Positions 53,691 to 63,439 of a DNA stretch of 64,000 bases are shown in pieces. Within the stretch, counting starts at the first letter, position 1. Every line of letters begins with the position of its first letter. Location: positions 527,301 to 591,300 of the forward strand of contig CAUYUJ010019616.1 of NCBI GenBank assembly GCA_963575745.1, read 5' to 3'. Both the position numbers and the translations under genes were made by a program. This DNA comes from Prorocentrum cordatum (taxonomy: Eukaryota; Sar; Dinophyceae; Prorocentrales; Prorocentraceae). Under the pieces are notes generated by a model. The model saw only the letters and a program-made list of their open reading frames with translations. It made no database searches and was not told where the DNA came from.

Positions 53691-54031
53691 TGCAACGACT
53701 CAAGGAAACCATTGGTTTTGCCCCCTCGGGGTTGCCCTGGGAGTCGCCCGTCCTTATGGCAGATGATGGCTGTACGTGCTCGCCGCGCAGCGGGGCCGAC
53801 GTTGGCCCGCGCGCGCCGGCCCGGGCTGCCCGCAGGAGCAGAGGCTCCACGAGGAGCTGCGCGACGCGGAGGCGCCCGTCCGGCGGGCGCTGGGCGGCCG
53901 TCGCAGCGTCGCCGCCCCGCTCGATTCACCAGGGAAGTCAGACCCACCGCCACCAGCTAGGGGAGCCATTGGGGATGGAATTCCATGGAGTTCTGGTGGT
54001 GGTGGCGGCTCTTTTTGCTTTCGTGATCGAT

Positions 54032-54064
54032 GCCGAAGGATGAATAAATTATTCATCCTTCGGC
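54032..54064. repeat. Perfect 33-bp palindrome
   Basis: GCCGAAGGATGAATAA (54032-54047) and its exact reverse complement TTATTCATCCTTCGGC (54049-54064) are separated by one A. Confidence 0.97.
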
Positions 54065-54369
54065 TTGCGAGATGTGGTTCCCACGCGCCACTCCATCGAT
54101 GCCAACCGTCATCACCGTCCTTCCCCCTCTCTTCTAACTTCCATCTGACCCATCATCATTCTCAACCGTCTCTTCCCTGGCTCAAATCCGCGTCACATAT
54201 CCTCGGCGCCCTCGCCTCGCGCAGCCCTTGATCAACGTCATTTTCCTTTTTGAATTACATGCAAAGTGAAATTTCCAAGTCACATTTTACTTGGTTTTTC
54301 AATTCGTAGGTAATTCAATTCTGTGGTCGTTGAACTACATGAATAACGGCATGCGGTCAGGAACTTGTG

Positions 54370-54512
54370 GGTGGCGCGTCGCTCCACCGGTTCTGCCCCA
54401 CCACACCTCGGCGCGACATGCTCTTCACTTCGCGGTCTCCAAGCATCAATGGTCAGAGCCTTTCCCGGCCGCCCGCCCCGCAGAGCGGAGCGACACGCCA
54501 TCCACTCGCAAG
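54370..54512 (+). repeat. Dispersed repeat E4, second copy
   Basis: GTTCTGCCCCACCAC, TTTCCCGGCCGCCCGC and GAGCGACACGCCATCC match 12960-13095 in order. Confidence 0.5.
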
Positions 54513-54982
54513 GCATAGCGTGTCGCCAGGGCCGTGGTGGTGACACGCTCAACAGAAGCTCAGGATCGCACCCCCCTGGAGGCCACACCTCTGGCGGCTG
54601 CGCAGCTTTCAGGGGCAACGTTAAGGGGGGAGTTTGCATGAACTGCGCCTCGTCGCGGTGCCAGAACCGTGCCGAACGGCCCCGGAGGCCCGAGTTATGG
54701 CCCGAAAACTATGGAGCGGAAGGTCAGCATGGGCGGAGGATAGGCTCAGGGGTTCCTGTCGATGTCGACAGAGAAAAGACGGCTAAGCCTCCGGCTCTCG
54801 ATTTTCAGTGCCGAGCAGATCGCTCTCGCCCCCAGCCTTCGCCTGGAGGTCGGACCAGGGGCCCCTCCTCGCCATGGCTGGGCGGAGCAGCCAGGAAGAC
54901 CAGCTCATCGCGGCAGCGGGCGCGGCCGTGGACGACCCTCCAGCCCTAGGCTCAAAGAAGGAACGGTGGCAGAAGCACAATT

Positions 54983-55127
54983 TTGCGGAGCTCCGCGCAG
55001 ATTATTTGGAATGGCGATGGCAATGGGCCTTCCTGGCGGCGCCTCCCGCGCCATCCGTGGCGCGCTCCGCGCGCCAGGGAGGGGGGCCCAGAGCCAATCC
55101 AAGAAATCTGCGCCGACATTTCGGAAG
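54983..55127. repeat. Foldback element F1, copy 2
   Basis: The left arm GCGCAGATTATTTGGAATGG and GGGCC pair with the right-arm sequence GGGCCC...CCAATCCAAGAAATCTGCGC. The middle has GGCGGCGCCTCCCGCGCC and GGCGCGCTCCGCGCGCCAGG, as in 12191-12315. Confidence 0.7.
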
Positions 55128-55136
55128 TGCATGAGG

Positions 55137-55300
55137 ATGAGGGGGAGGAGGGGGAGGAGGAGGAGGAGGAGGAGGAGGAGGAGGAGGAGGAGGAGGAGGA
55201 GGAGGAGGAGGAGGAGGAGGAGGAGGAGGAGGACGAGCGGGAGGAGGAGGAGGAGGAAGAGGAGGAGGAGGAGGAGGAGGAAGAGGAGGAGTCCTTCCAC
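55137..55300. repeat. (GGA)n array
   Basis: About 150 bases of GGA with GAGGAAG interruptions; further GGA-rich sequence to 55565. Confidence 0.9.
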
Positions 55301-55624
55301 GAGGCCGCACACCTCGGGCGGCTGCGCAGTCCCCCCCTGGACGGCACGAGAGGGACGCGGTGGCTATGAGGAGGCGGCAGAGGAACGCAAAAGAGCATCC
55401 AGAGGAGGCCACGAGGAGGTGACCTGGATGAGGTGGAGGTGGAGGAGGCGGCGGAGCATGTGGTCGAGTTGGAGGAGCAGGAGGAGGCGGCGGCTGGGAT
55501 TAGGAGGACTAGGAGGAGCAGGCGGCGGGGGAGGGCGAGGAGGAGGAAAAGGAGGAGGAGGACGCGGGGCACCGTCTCTTCAAACCGAGGACCTAACATC
55601 ACAGGATGGTTGGGAACTCGCAGC

Positions 55625-55891
55625 TTACTTAACATGGGGCGGGCAGTGCTCTCTACGAGTTTCAAGCGGTATGTGGCACAGGCAGAAGCGATGGAATGGA
55701 GTCCCGCGGTGTCCGCAGTGACCACAACGATCATCCAAAGATTTACGGTGATAGTGAAGGCGAGCCAGAGGCCAGTAATTGCCTCCCACAAGCGAACGAA
55801 TGGCTGCTGCTATGTGTGCCGCGCAAGCCCTCGGTGCACTCCATGGCACGCACAGCGGCAACATGGGGCCCAATGAAGAGGTGAGGTACAA
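55625..55891 (-). pseudogene. LINE-D Cys-His knuckle fragment
   Basis: SLDDRCGHCGHRGTPFHRFC carries C-x2-C and H-x3-C spacing as in the zinc knuckle after the thumb in these LINEs. It lies just downstream of the thumb on the - strand. Confidence 0.55.
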
Positions 55892-55983
55892 GCACCCTCC
55901 ATCCTACGAGGAGAGGCTGCAAGTGCTGAGTGCCGGGCCAGGTCCATGACGAACCCAGGAGTGAACCCGGTCAAACTGAACTC

Positions 55984-56882
55984 TCAATAGGGAGGGTCAC
56001 TATAGACGGTGGCATTGGACAGGGTGGTTCCAGCACCAGCCACAGAAAGCAGCGCTGCCTGATCAGGGTCCAAAATTTGGAACCAGGGCCGAGGCCTGGA
56101 GAGGATCCCGCGGGTGACTTCCAGGCAGACCATTGGAGGCCTGAGCCCAGGCAGCTGGGAAACATCAGAGACCAAATGCTTTGCCACATCTGCTGTGTGA
56201 GCCACAGACGGCTCCCTATGAACACCCCTAGACGTGGCCCTAAGCATTAGAGCCACCAGGGCCCCTGGGGGTGCTCTACACTCCGCGCGAAAAATGGCGA
56301 GGTGGAGCGAACGAAGCTTCTGCTCTGAGGTGCCAGCGACAGCCGAACCCCAGACCGCCGTCGCCGTCTGGGACCCCCTCGTTATCGCGCTGGCACTGGC
56401 ACCAGCTCCTCTTAATTGTGCGGCGCGCTGCGAGACTTTCTTGGCCTTGGCTGGACGCTTGACCTGTTCTAGCACAGACCTAGAGCCTCCACTGCTTGCA
56501 TCGGTCCCCAGGCGCCTGCCTGAAAACATGCGCTGTTTGGCGTGCTGTCAAGTCCCAGAACAAGGCCCAGAATGACCGTTGGGTCCTGCCTTCTAGTATC
56601 TGCAACAGGAAATCAGCCATTAGATATTGGAATCTGACATGGGGACGCTTCAGCCGCAAGTTCTTTACCAGCGCGTGCACCAGCAACTTGGCGAGAGCCA
56701 TGGCATCGCTGCACTCTGTGGCGACAGTACGATTCGCAATATTGGTTTCCGAGATGATCGACTTCCGGACAGCCGTGCGAGGCAGACGGTAGTTGGAGCA
56801 CAAACATTTGAAACATGTCATTGAACAATTTGTGAGCAGCGTTTCCATGAATCGGTCCGCTTGTGAGATGCGCCCGTACTCT

Positions 56883-56890
<8 letters not shown>
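55984..56890 (-). pseudogene. LINE-D reverse transcriptase and thumb remnant
   Basis: The first frame reads AMALAKLLVHALVKNLRLKR then PHVRFQYLMADFLLQILEG, where a YVDD motif would be expected: it now reads YLMAD, so catalysis is lost. The second frame gives AITRGSQTATAVWGSAVAGT and SEQKLRSLHLAIFRAECRAP, the thumb pattern (compare KSSVKYGCHVLGLKPMEVQA in LINE-B). Confidence 0.6.
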
Positions 56891-56939
<49 letters not shown>

Positions 56940-56990
56940 CGATGTGTGTATGTATGTGTATATATATGTGTATATATATATATATGTGGT
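56886..56990. repeat. (TA)n tract
   Basis: AT dinucleotide runs with CGGTGCGATGTGTGTATG in the middle. Confidence 0.9.
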
Positions 56991-57088
56991 AGCTGTTACG
57001 TCTGAGTGCTGAGCAGAGACGGGAAATCGGACGAACTCTTGTTGCGTACGGTTGTGCAGTGCGTATTCATACTTGTGCTCAAAGTTTC
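56990..57088 (+). repeat. Left flanking direct repeat of the DIRS-like element
   Basis: GTAGCTGTTACGTC, TGCTGAGCAGAGACGGG, TCGGACGAACTCTTG and GGTTGTGCAG match 61748-61871 in order, except for about 22 extra bases in the right copy. Confidence 0.7.
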
Positions 57089-57286
57089 TGGGGGGCACAT
57101 GGAGGCTCTGTTCCTCGAGGTCACCCGGGGCGTTTCGACCGCCCTTGCAGTGCGATCGTCAGCTTGCCCTATCCAGACTGCACCTGCAATTGCGCGCCTG
57201 CGCTGGCCTGCGCCGAGGGCGCGCTGCCGCGGGAGTTTGAATAGGAGACGGGCTGGGAGTGGCCAGGGCCGTGGGCCTGCCTCTCC

Positions 57287-59084
57287 TTGACTGGCCTCGG
57301 TGCAGTCGCCAGGGCCTCGGCGGTGCTGCCGGCGCAGCGCTGGCTGGCGCCCCCTCCATCGGCGGCGCCGACTTCGGGCCTCGCCGAGATCGCGGGCACC
57401 TCGCCCGCCCGGGCGGACCTGCTGCAGGAGGCGCGCGCGCAGCTAGCGGAGATAACCGCTCGCCGCGCCGCGGCCCGTCAGGCCAGACGCCACGGCGGCT
57501 CCCCATCGGCTCATCGCGGCCGGCCTTGCCGCGGGTGACTTCCATGCCGTCCGCTACAGGGTGGGGTGGCGACGCCTTTGGCACCGCCGCCTGGCTGTGG
57601 CGCTCGTGCCCAGCGGGCCCACCGGCATCGGCATCGCGACCCCGACCTCGAGGAGTGCGACGAGGATGTGGTCGACCACGCGAACATCACTGAGTAGGCG
57701 ATGCTACCTCAGGGCGCGATCGGGGCTGCGGCTCCGGCGATGGGCGACAACAACGTCTACGATTTCAGGCGCGTCCCTTTGCGGGCCGCGGGCGAAGCAG
57801 CTCGAGCCGCGGCGTGCGCGAGGCGGGGCGCCGTGCCGGTTGGGCCCATCGTGGTCCACCTCGCTGGGCGCGCGGGGGCCGGCGCGCTTGCGGGCGCAGC
57901 CCTCCCTGCGACCGGCGTCGCGGCGGCTGCGGCGGCTGGGGGCCCTGGCGGCGGAGGCGGCCTCGCTGGGCTGGCGGCTGCCCTTGCGGGCCCTGCCGGC
58001 GGCTCAGCCGCGGCGGCAGCCGCCCCGGCGGCCCGCCGTCGCCGCTGGCGCGGGCGCCCCGCCAGTTGGGCTTGGGGCCGCGGCGGCCCTCCCAGGCGCG
58101 CTCCCGCGCCTGCTGCCCCAGCGGCGGCTGGTGCGCCTGCGGCCACGGCCGCAGCGCCGACGGCGGGTGCCCCTGCGGCTCTGGCGGTAGCTGGGCCTGG
58201 AGGGGGCGCTCGGATCTTCGGCGTGGTCGTCGATGCGCGCGGGGTCCGCCACGCTGACTTCCGCGCGACCATCGCGCGGATGACCGAGCCCCCCTGGCCA
58301 GACTGGCCCGCCCGCGCGCGGTCCGCGAACGCTGCGGTGGGTGGCGGAGATTCATGGCGCAACGGAGCGGCACGCCGACGGCGCATCATCAGAGGTGGCT
58401 CGCGGAGGCGGGGCGTGTCTCTGCCGGGCCACGGGCTGCGATCCACCAGACGGGTTGCGTCGCGCTCGAGACGGCCATCAACTACGACCAGGAGCACGCC
58501 GCGAACCTTGACCATCTTGAGTTCTGTTCCTGGTGGAGCCCGACGATATCTCAGCTGCCGACAGGTCGACCATGATGGGTGCGTCGAAGCTTGCGGGCCC
58601 TGCGCGCGTCTATCGCGCCCTTCGCGAATATCTCGCCTCGGAGCTGCAGTGGGGGATGGCGATGGCGATGGAGCGGAGGAAGGCGCGCGAGGAGCGCGCT
58701 CTCTTCGGCGGTCAGCCCGGCGGCGGGCGCGCAGGGGGTGGCAGGGGCCGCGGCGACCGGCGGGGCAGAGGCTTCAAAGCCGCAAGCGGCGGCGCCCAGC
58801 CCGCCAAAGGGCGGTCGGCCTGGCCCGCCCCCCCCCCCCCCAGACCTCAGCAGGCGCCGACAGCGCCGCCTGCCTTTCGGGCGAGGACAGGCCCCCCTCG
58901 AGAAGACGGTCGACATCGCAACCTCTTCCCGCCGCCGCAGTTCGCAGCGGTTGACGCGGCGTCTGGCTTCTCTCGCATCCGGCGGCGCGCCCGGGTGGGC
59001 CGCGCCCTCGGGCGCGCGCTCGACGGGGCCAGCGCTGCCGCGCATGCGCTGAATTTCCTGCGCGGTGACCTGTCCTCGCCCTAG
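57287..59084 (+). pseudogene. DIRS-like element, gag-like region
   Basis: Pieces in three frames: ADLLQEARAQLAEITARRAA, RLWHRRLAVALVPSGPTGIG, then a frame from 57701 with VYDFRRVPLRAAGEAARAAA and long Ala/Gly runs, then ARIFGVVVDARGVRHADFRA, HHQRWLAEAGRVSAGPRAAI, CVALETAINYDQEHAANLDH and finally AMAMERRKAREERALFGGQP. The YDQ ... N ... L block and the RKAREE block are typical of this dinoflagellate retroelement group, where the region is thought to be structural (gag-like). At least three frame changes. The frame ends at about 59084. Confidence 0.6.
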
Positions 59085-59356
59085 TCGGCCAGTCCGGCAG
59101 CAAGGCGGCGCTGCGCCGTCGGTCGCATGCGTGGCGCCATCGCCGCCCTCGGCCACGAGCCAGACGAGCACCGCGACGACGTGTCCGACCCCGACGGCGC
59201 CCAACGGGAGCTCTTTGCAGGGCCCGCGTTATACCAGGGCGGCAGCGGGCCCGCCATTCCCTGCGAGACAGACCTCGCCCCCTGGCCGGATGCGCTCCAG
59301 GCCCCAGCGCCGCCCCTTGGGCTTCTGGGAGAGCGGGGCGCCGCCGCGCTGCTGGA

Positions 59357-59893
59357 GTGGTGACGTCTGCTTCGAAATGCGGAGGGGGGCGCGCCAGCTT
59401 CGGGCTACGGCATGTCCGCGCGGGCGTTTTGCGGACCGCGCCCATTTGCAGTCGCCCACAAAAGTGCCGAGTTAAGGGCGCGATGGCCGAGCGCCGCATG
59501 CGAGCGCTGTCTCTTGCCCAGGGGCGGCGCGGCAACGTGGGGGTATTTTCTGCGCCTAGGAGGAGCGGGGATCTGAGGGTCATCTTCGATGCGCGGGCGG
59601 CCGACTGCTCTTTCGTCGAAACTCCGAGGACCCGGCCGCCTTCAGCCTCGGCCTCGGGCCGCCTCGAGGCGTGCGACGCGCGCCTCAGCGTCGCCTCCGC
59701 TGACTTGGGCGTAGCTTTCCACCGCGTGCAGGTGCTTGATGGGGTGGGGGAGTTTGCCACCTTGCCCCCGATCTCCGCGAAGTACCCGGTTCCGCTCGGG
59801 CGCGCGGAGGCCAGCGCGAGGGGTGGCGACCTGCTGCGGCCGCAGGAGGCGGCGACCCCGATGGGCTCCAGCTGGGCCATGCACCTTCGTTAG
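59357..59893 (+). pseudogene. DIRS-like element, reverse transcriptase
   Basis: One frame reads GVFSAPRRSGDLRVIFDARA, then SVASADLGVAFHRVQV (motif A, Asp present), then EFATLPPISAKYPVPL and ATPMGSSWAMHLR, the PMGWSWA-like motif of this group. Motif C is expected downstream in another frame (AVGVDRGD near 60050), not intact. It would copy element RNA; this copy is inactive. Confidence 0.75.
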
Positions 59894-60145
59894 ACGGCGC
59901 GGCGAACATCCCTGCGCCGAGCTTGCTTCGGGACAGGGATGCCCGCCCGCGCCGCCGCGCCGCAGAGGGCCTCGCGGGCGCCGCGGGCCGAGTCGCAGAA
60001 CGCGGAGGCGCAAGGTCGAGGGCGGCACTCAGGCGAGAGCCCGCGCTGTAGGAGTGGATAGAGGAGACCGGCGCCGCCGCCGCCGACCTCGACGACCCCC
60101 CCTTGTTCGACAGCTCGCTCAACGCGCGCGTCGGTCCCGGGGGGG

Positions 60146-61237
60146 ATGGGGCGCAGGGCGAGCAGGAGCGTTCGGCGCTCGATCCCCGTCCGCCCGTCGA
60201 CTTCGAGGAGGCCCCTGGTCTTCGTCGAGGGTCGGGCCCACGTCCTAGCCCTGGAGGGGGAGGCTCTCGCGCTTGGGAGTCGCCATCTGTCGCGCTTCCT
60301 CGCCCTCCCCGACAACCTGCCCTCGGCATTGTGCTTCGGCGCCGGGCCGCCCCCGACGCGTCGCGCTCGCCATCTCGGACCTCCTCCTGCGCGACGGGAA
60401 CTCCCAGCTTGCCGTCTGTGTCCTCGTCTTGCTCGCGTGCAACCTCAAGCTGTGGGGGGGGGGGGGGCGGCGAATCTGCGCGGCCGCCGCTTGATAGCGC
60501 CGTCAGCCTCCGCGGGGGCGGCCCGCCAGCACTTCGGGCTGCTCCTGCGCGAGGGCGGCAAGGAGCCTGGCAAGACGGGCGTGGACGACGAGAGCATCCT
60601 CTTCGACCTCGAGGGCTGGCTCTCCCCGCTGCTGGCGGCAATCGAGCTCTGCGCCTTGCCCGAGCAGCCGCCGCTGGGGGAGGCGATCGCGCTGCTGCAG
60701 AAGCTCTTCGCCAGCGCCTGCCGGGAGCTGTCGCTGCAGCGCTTCCGCCCGCGCCTGCAGCGCCCGCTCCGCGTTGGCGCCTCGGGCGACATGTTGTCGC
60801 AGCGGACGTCCTTGCCCGAGATCCAGCGTCGCGGGCGGCGGAGGTCCACGACGAGTCTCAGCCGCGACACCAGGGAGACATGGCTGCTGGACGAGCTCGC
60901 CTGGAGCCCGCCGGCCGCGCAGGAGCTCGGGGCCTTCGTCGAGGACAACCTGGTGGCGCTCGTCGAGGGCCTCCTCTCCGCGCTGCCGGCGACTGGCCGC
61001 GCGCCAGCCGGGCCCGCCAGCCTGCTCTCGGAACGCGGGCCATCGCCACCGGCGGCGAGTCGACGGCCAATGGCGGCGCAGGCGGTGCCGTGGCGGACGG
61101 TGGCCCAGACGCCATCAGGCGGCACCTGCGGCGGCAGTGCCAGCGCGCAGCGGTCCCTGGTCGCCGGCTGCGGCGTCGGCCTGCGTTGGGGCTGTTCTGC
61201 GGGGCCGGCGCGAGCGCTCGTGCGATGGCGGCGTTGA
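60146..61237 (+). pseudogene. DIRS-like element, RNase H-like and tyrosine-recombinase-like region
   Basis: The frame of 363 codons has PLVFVEGRAHVLALEGEAL and RFLALPDNLPSALCFGAG, the RNase H-like part seen after RT in this group (DN in place of the usual DS). It continues with FDLEGWLSPLLAAIELCALP and QRFRPRLQRPLRVGASGDML, SLPEIQRRGRRRSTTSLSR and DTRETWLLDEL. The last block follows the tyrosine recombinase pattern (histidine region, EIQxRGRW, then RYEK). The expected nucleophilic Tyr is replaced (SRDTRETW), so it would not recombine. Confidence 0.65.
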
Positions 61238-61640
61238 ACTTCGCCGCCTTTGGGCTCGACTGGGGCCGCGGCCCCCTGGGGGGTCGCGCGGCGACAACGT
61301 TCCAGACCGTCGACCTCGGCTTGGTCCGCGGGCGCCGTCTGGCTGGACAAGGGCGCTCTGGCGGCCGCTGAGATCCATTCTCCATCCGCTCGGCCTTCCT
61401 GATCTAGATGCCCCCACGCAGGCCAGACTTGAGGCTGGCAGCGCTACCTATCGCTTCGCGCTGAGGGTTATCCGCGCTGGTATTGCTGTCTGTGTGCCTG
61501 TATATTTGGGGAATCCACGGACCTCGCCCATTTGGCCCAGCCCCGGGCTGACTCGTCTGTCCACTCGCTTGCCGCGACAATGGATGTTAATGCGACCTTC
61601 GGCCAGACGGACCTTCGGGATCGAGTGAGGGCCATCAAAG
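61170..61640 (+). pseudogene. DIRS-like element, DNA-methyltransferase-like tail
   Basis: Two frames together carry LGLFCGAGASARAMAALNFA and FGLDWGRGPL (the cofactor-binding LFxGxG start with an acidic residue after the second strand), then further on RLEAGSATYRFALRVIRAGI and VPVYLGNPRTSPIWPSPGL, which fits GN ... F ... P ... ENPxxSxLW. I know this tail from other dinoflagellate elements, where it resembles cytosine-C5 methyltransferases. The ENP motif reads GNP here, and the central part is missing. Confidence 0.55.
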
Positions 61641-62044
61641 TTGGTTTCTGTTGCCGGTGGCGCCCGAGTCCGCCGTCTCATCATGCTTCGCGTCGCCTGT
61701 CCCTGTCATGTCCCAAAACAATGACGACCCCGAGGCGTTGCTAGCTGGTAGTCTTGACGACCGGATGCTGAGCAGAGAGGGGGAGTCGGACGAACCTTCG
61801 TTGATTACGATTGTGCAGCATGTGTCTCGTAGGCCTGCGTCCGTTTTCATATGCGTGCTCTAAACTTCCCATTGCCATCTCGTTGTGTCTACTTTGGATT
61901 ACTCTGACAAGAGTGAGGGCCATCAAAGCGGGTCTCTGCTGCCGGTGGCGTCCGAGCCCCTTTTTTACCAGCAGTTCGACGATGCTTCGCACCGCCCGGC
62001 GCTTTCATGTCCAAAGCAAATGATGGCCCCGAGGCGTTGCGAGC
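61623..62044 (+). repeat. Duplicated block of about 130 bp around the right flank
   Basis: GAGTGAGGGCCATCAAAG ... TGCCGGTGGCG ... CATGTCC ... GATG/GACCCCGAGGCGTTG occurs at 61623-61744 and again at 61911-62044. The right flanking direct repeat (61748-61871) lies between them. Confidence 0.75.
61748..61871 (+). repeat. Right flanking direct repeat of the DIRS-like element
   Basis: Matches 56990-57088: GTAGTCTTGACGAC, TGCTGAGCAGAGAGGG, TCGGACGAACCTTCG, GATTGTGCAG and TTTTCATATGCGTGCTC. Confidence 0.7.
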
Positions 62045-62099
62045 TATGCATATATATATATATATATATATATGATTGGAGAAGATTCCAGTACAATGT

Positions 62100-63435
62100 G
62101 TTCATTTAATTTAATTATTTGAGTTGGTGTAATTAATTAAATACGAATAAATTAAATAAATTAAATACATAGAATTAATTTAATGTATGTAATTATTTAA
62201 TATGGGCCTCGTGATTAATTAAATAAATTAAACTAATTCTTTTTATTTTATGTATTCAATTTATCTAATTTGTTTTATTTATTTAATTTATTTTTCCGGT
62301 CTCCTTGCCGGAGATGCCGGCGAGCCTCGGCGGCGGCCGAATTATTTTAATTTATTTAAGTAATCCTTGTAGAATAAATTAAATAGTTAAACAAATTAAA
62401 TAAATTCAGCGGCCCCGCGGATCGATTGGATCTCCGCCAGGGAGGCCTTAAAAATAAATGAAATAAAATAAATAATTTAATTAAATTAAATAAATTGAAT
62501 ACATAGCATTAATTTAATTTATTTAATTATTTTAATATGGCCCTCATGATTAATTAAATAAATGAAATTAACTCTATATATTTAATTTATTTAATTTATT
62601 GGAATTAATGTTCCGGCCTGCTTGCCAGAGATGCAGGCGAGCCTCGGCGGCGGCCGAATTATTTTAATTTATTTAAGTAATGCTTGTAGAATAAATTAAA
62701 TAATTAAATAAATTGAATAAATTCGGAGGCCCTGCGGATCGCTTGGATCTCCGCCAGGGAGGCCCTAACAATAAATGGAATAAAATAAATAAATTAAATA
62801 AGTTAAATAAATTGAATAAATAGAATTATTTTAATTTATTTAATTATTTTAATCTGGTCCTCATAATTAATTGAATAGATTCAAGTAGTTCTATTTATGT
62901 AATTTATTGAATTCATTTAGTTTATGTAATTTATTTAATTTATTTAATTCATTGTTCCGGCCTGCTTGCCAGAGATGCAGGCGAGCCTCGGCCGCGGCCG
63001 AATTATTTTAATTTATTCAAGTACTGTCTCCAGAATAAACTACATAATTAAATGAATTAAATAAATTCAGCGGCCCTGCGGATCGCTTGGATCTCCGCCA
63101 GGGAGGCCCTAACAATAAATGGAATAAAATACATAAATTAAATAAATTAAATAATAAAATAAATAGAATTAATTTATTTATTTAATTATTTTAATCTGGC
63201 CCTCATGATTAATTGAATAAATTCAATTAGTTCTATTTATTTAATTTATTGAATTCATTTAATTTATTTTATTCATTTAATTTGTTTCATTTATTTTTCC
63301 GGCCTCCCTGCCGGAGATGTCGGCGAGCCTCGGCCGCAGCCGAATTAATTCAATTTATTTAAATAATGCTTGTAGATTAAATTGAATAATTAAATAAATT
63401 AAATAAATTCGGCGGCCCTGCGGATCGCCTGGATC
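62100..63435. repeat. AT-rich satellite with GC-rich hairpins (monomers of 317-344 bp)
   Basis: GAGCCTCGGC begins at 62322, 62639, 62983 and 63325, giving monomers of 317, 344 and 342 bases. Each has TTAATTTATTTAA-type sequence and two GC islands: GCCTGC...GCAGGC around TTGCCAGAGAT, and GGCCCTGCGGATC...GATCTCCGCCAGGGAGGCC. Both islands can form hairpins. The last monomer is cut at about 63435. Confidence 0.92.
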
Positions 63436-63439
63436 TCGA

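Larger units (their letters stand above)
55570..56890 (-). mobile_element. LINE-D: decayed fragment of a non-LTR retrotransposon
   Basis: On the - strand the order is late RT palm (56890-56480), thumb (56529-55984) and Cys-His knuckle (about 55891-55625). The catalytic motif is lost. The fragment is bordered by a (TA)n tract on one side and GGA-rich DNA on the other. Confidence 0.65.
57260..61640 (+). mobile_element. DIRS-like tyrosine-recombinase retroelement with a methyltransferase-like tail, decayed
   Basis: In order: gag-like region (57287-59060), reverse transcriptase (about 59478-59890), RNase H-like region (about 60190-60480), tyrosine recombinase-like region (about 60600-60960), and DNA-methyltransferase-like region (about 61185-61640). 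Frames change at several points. Direct repeats of about 100 bases flank it at 56990-57088 and 61748-61871. Codon use is extremely GC-rich. Confidence 0.75.

Noticed and set aside
53381-53930. A multi-exon gene between the GAC and GGC arrays
   Set aside because: Fragments such as QEQRLHEELRDAEAPVRRAL look protein-like, but all frames are open in this GC-rich DNA and no splice-consistent model or domain emerged.
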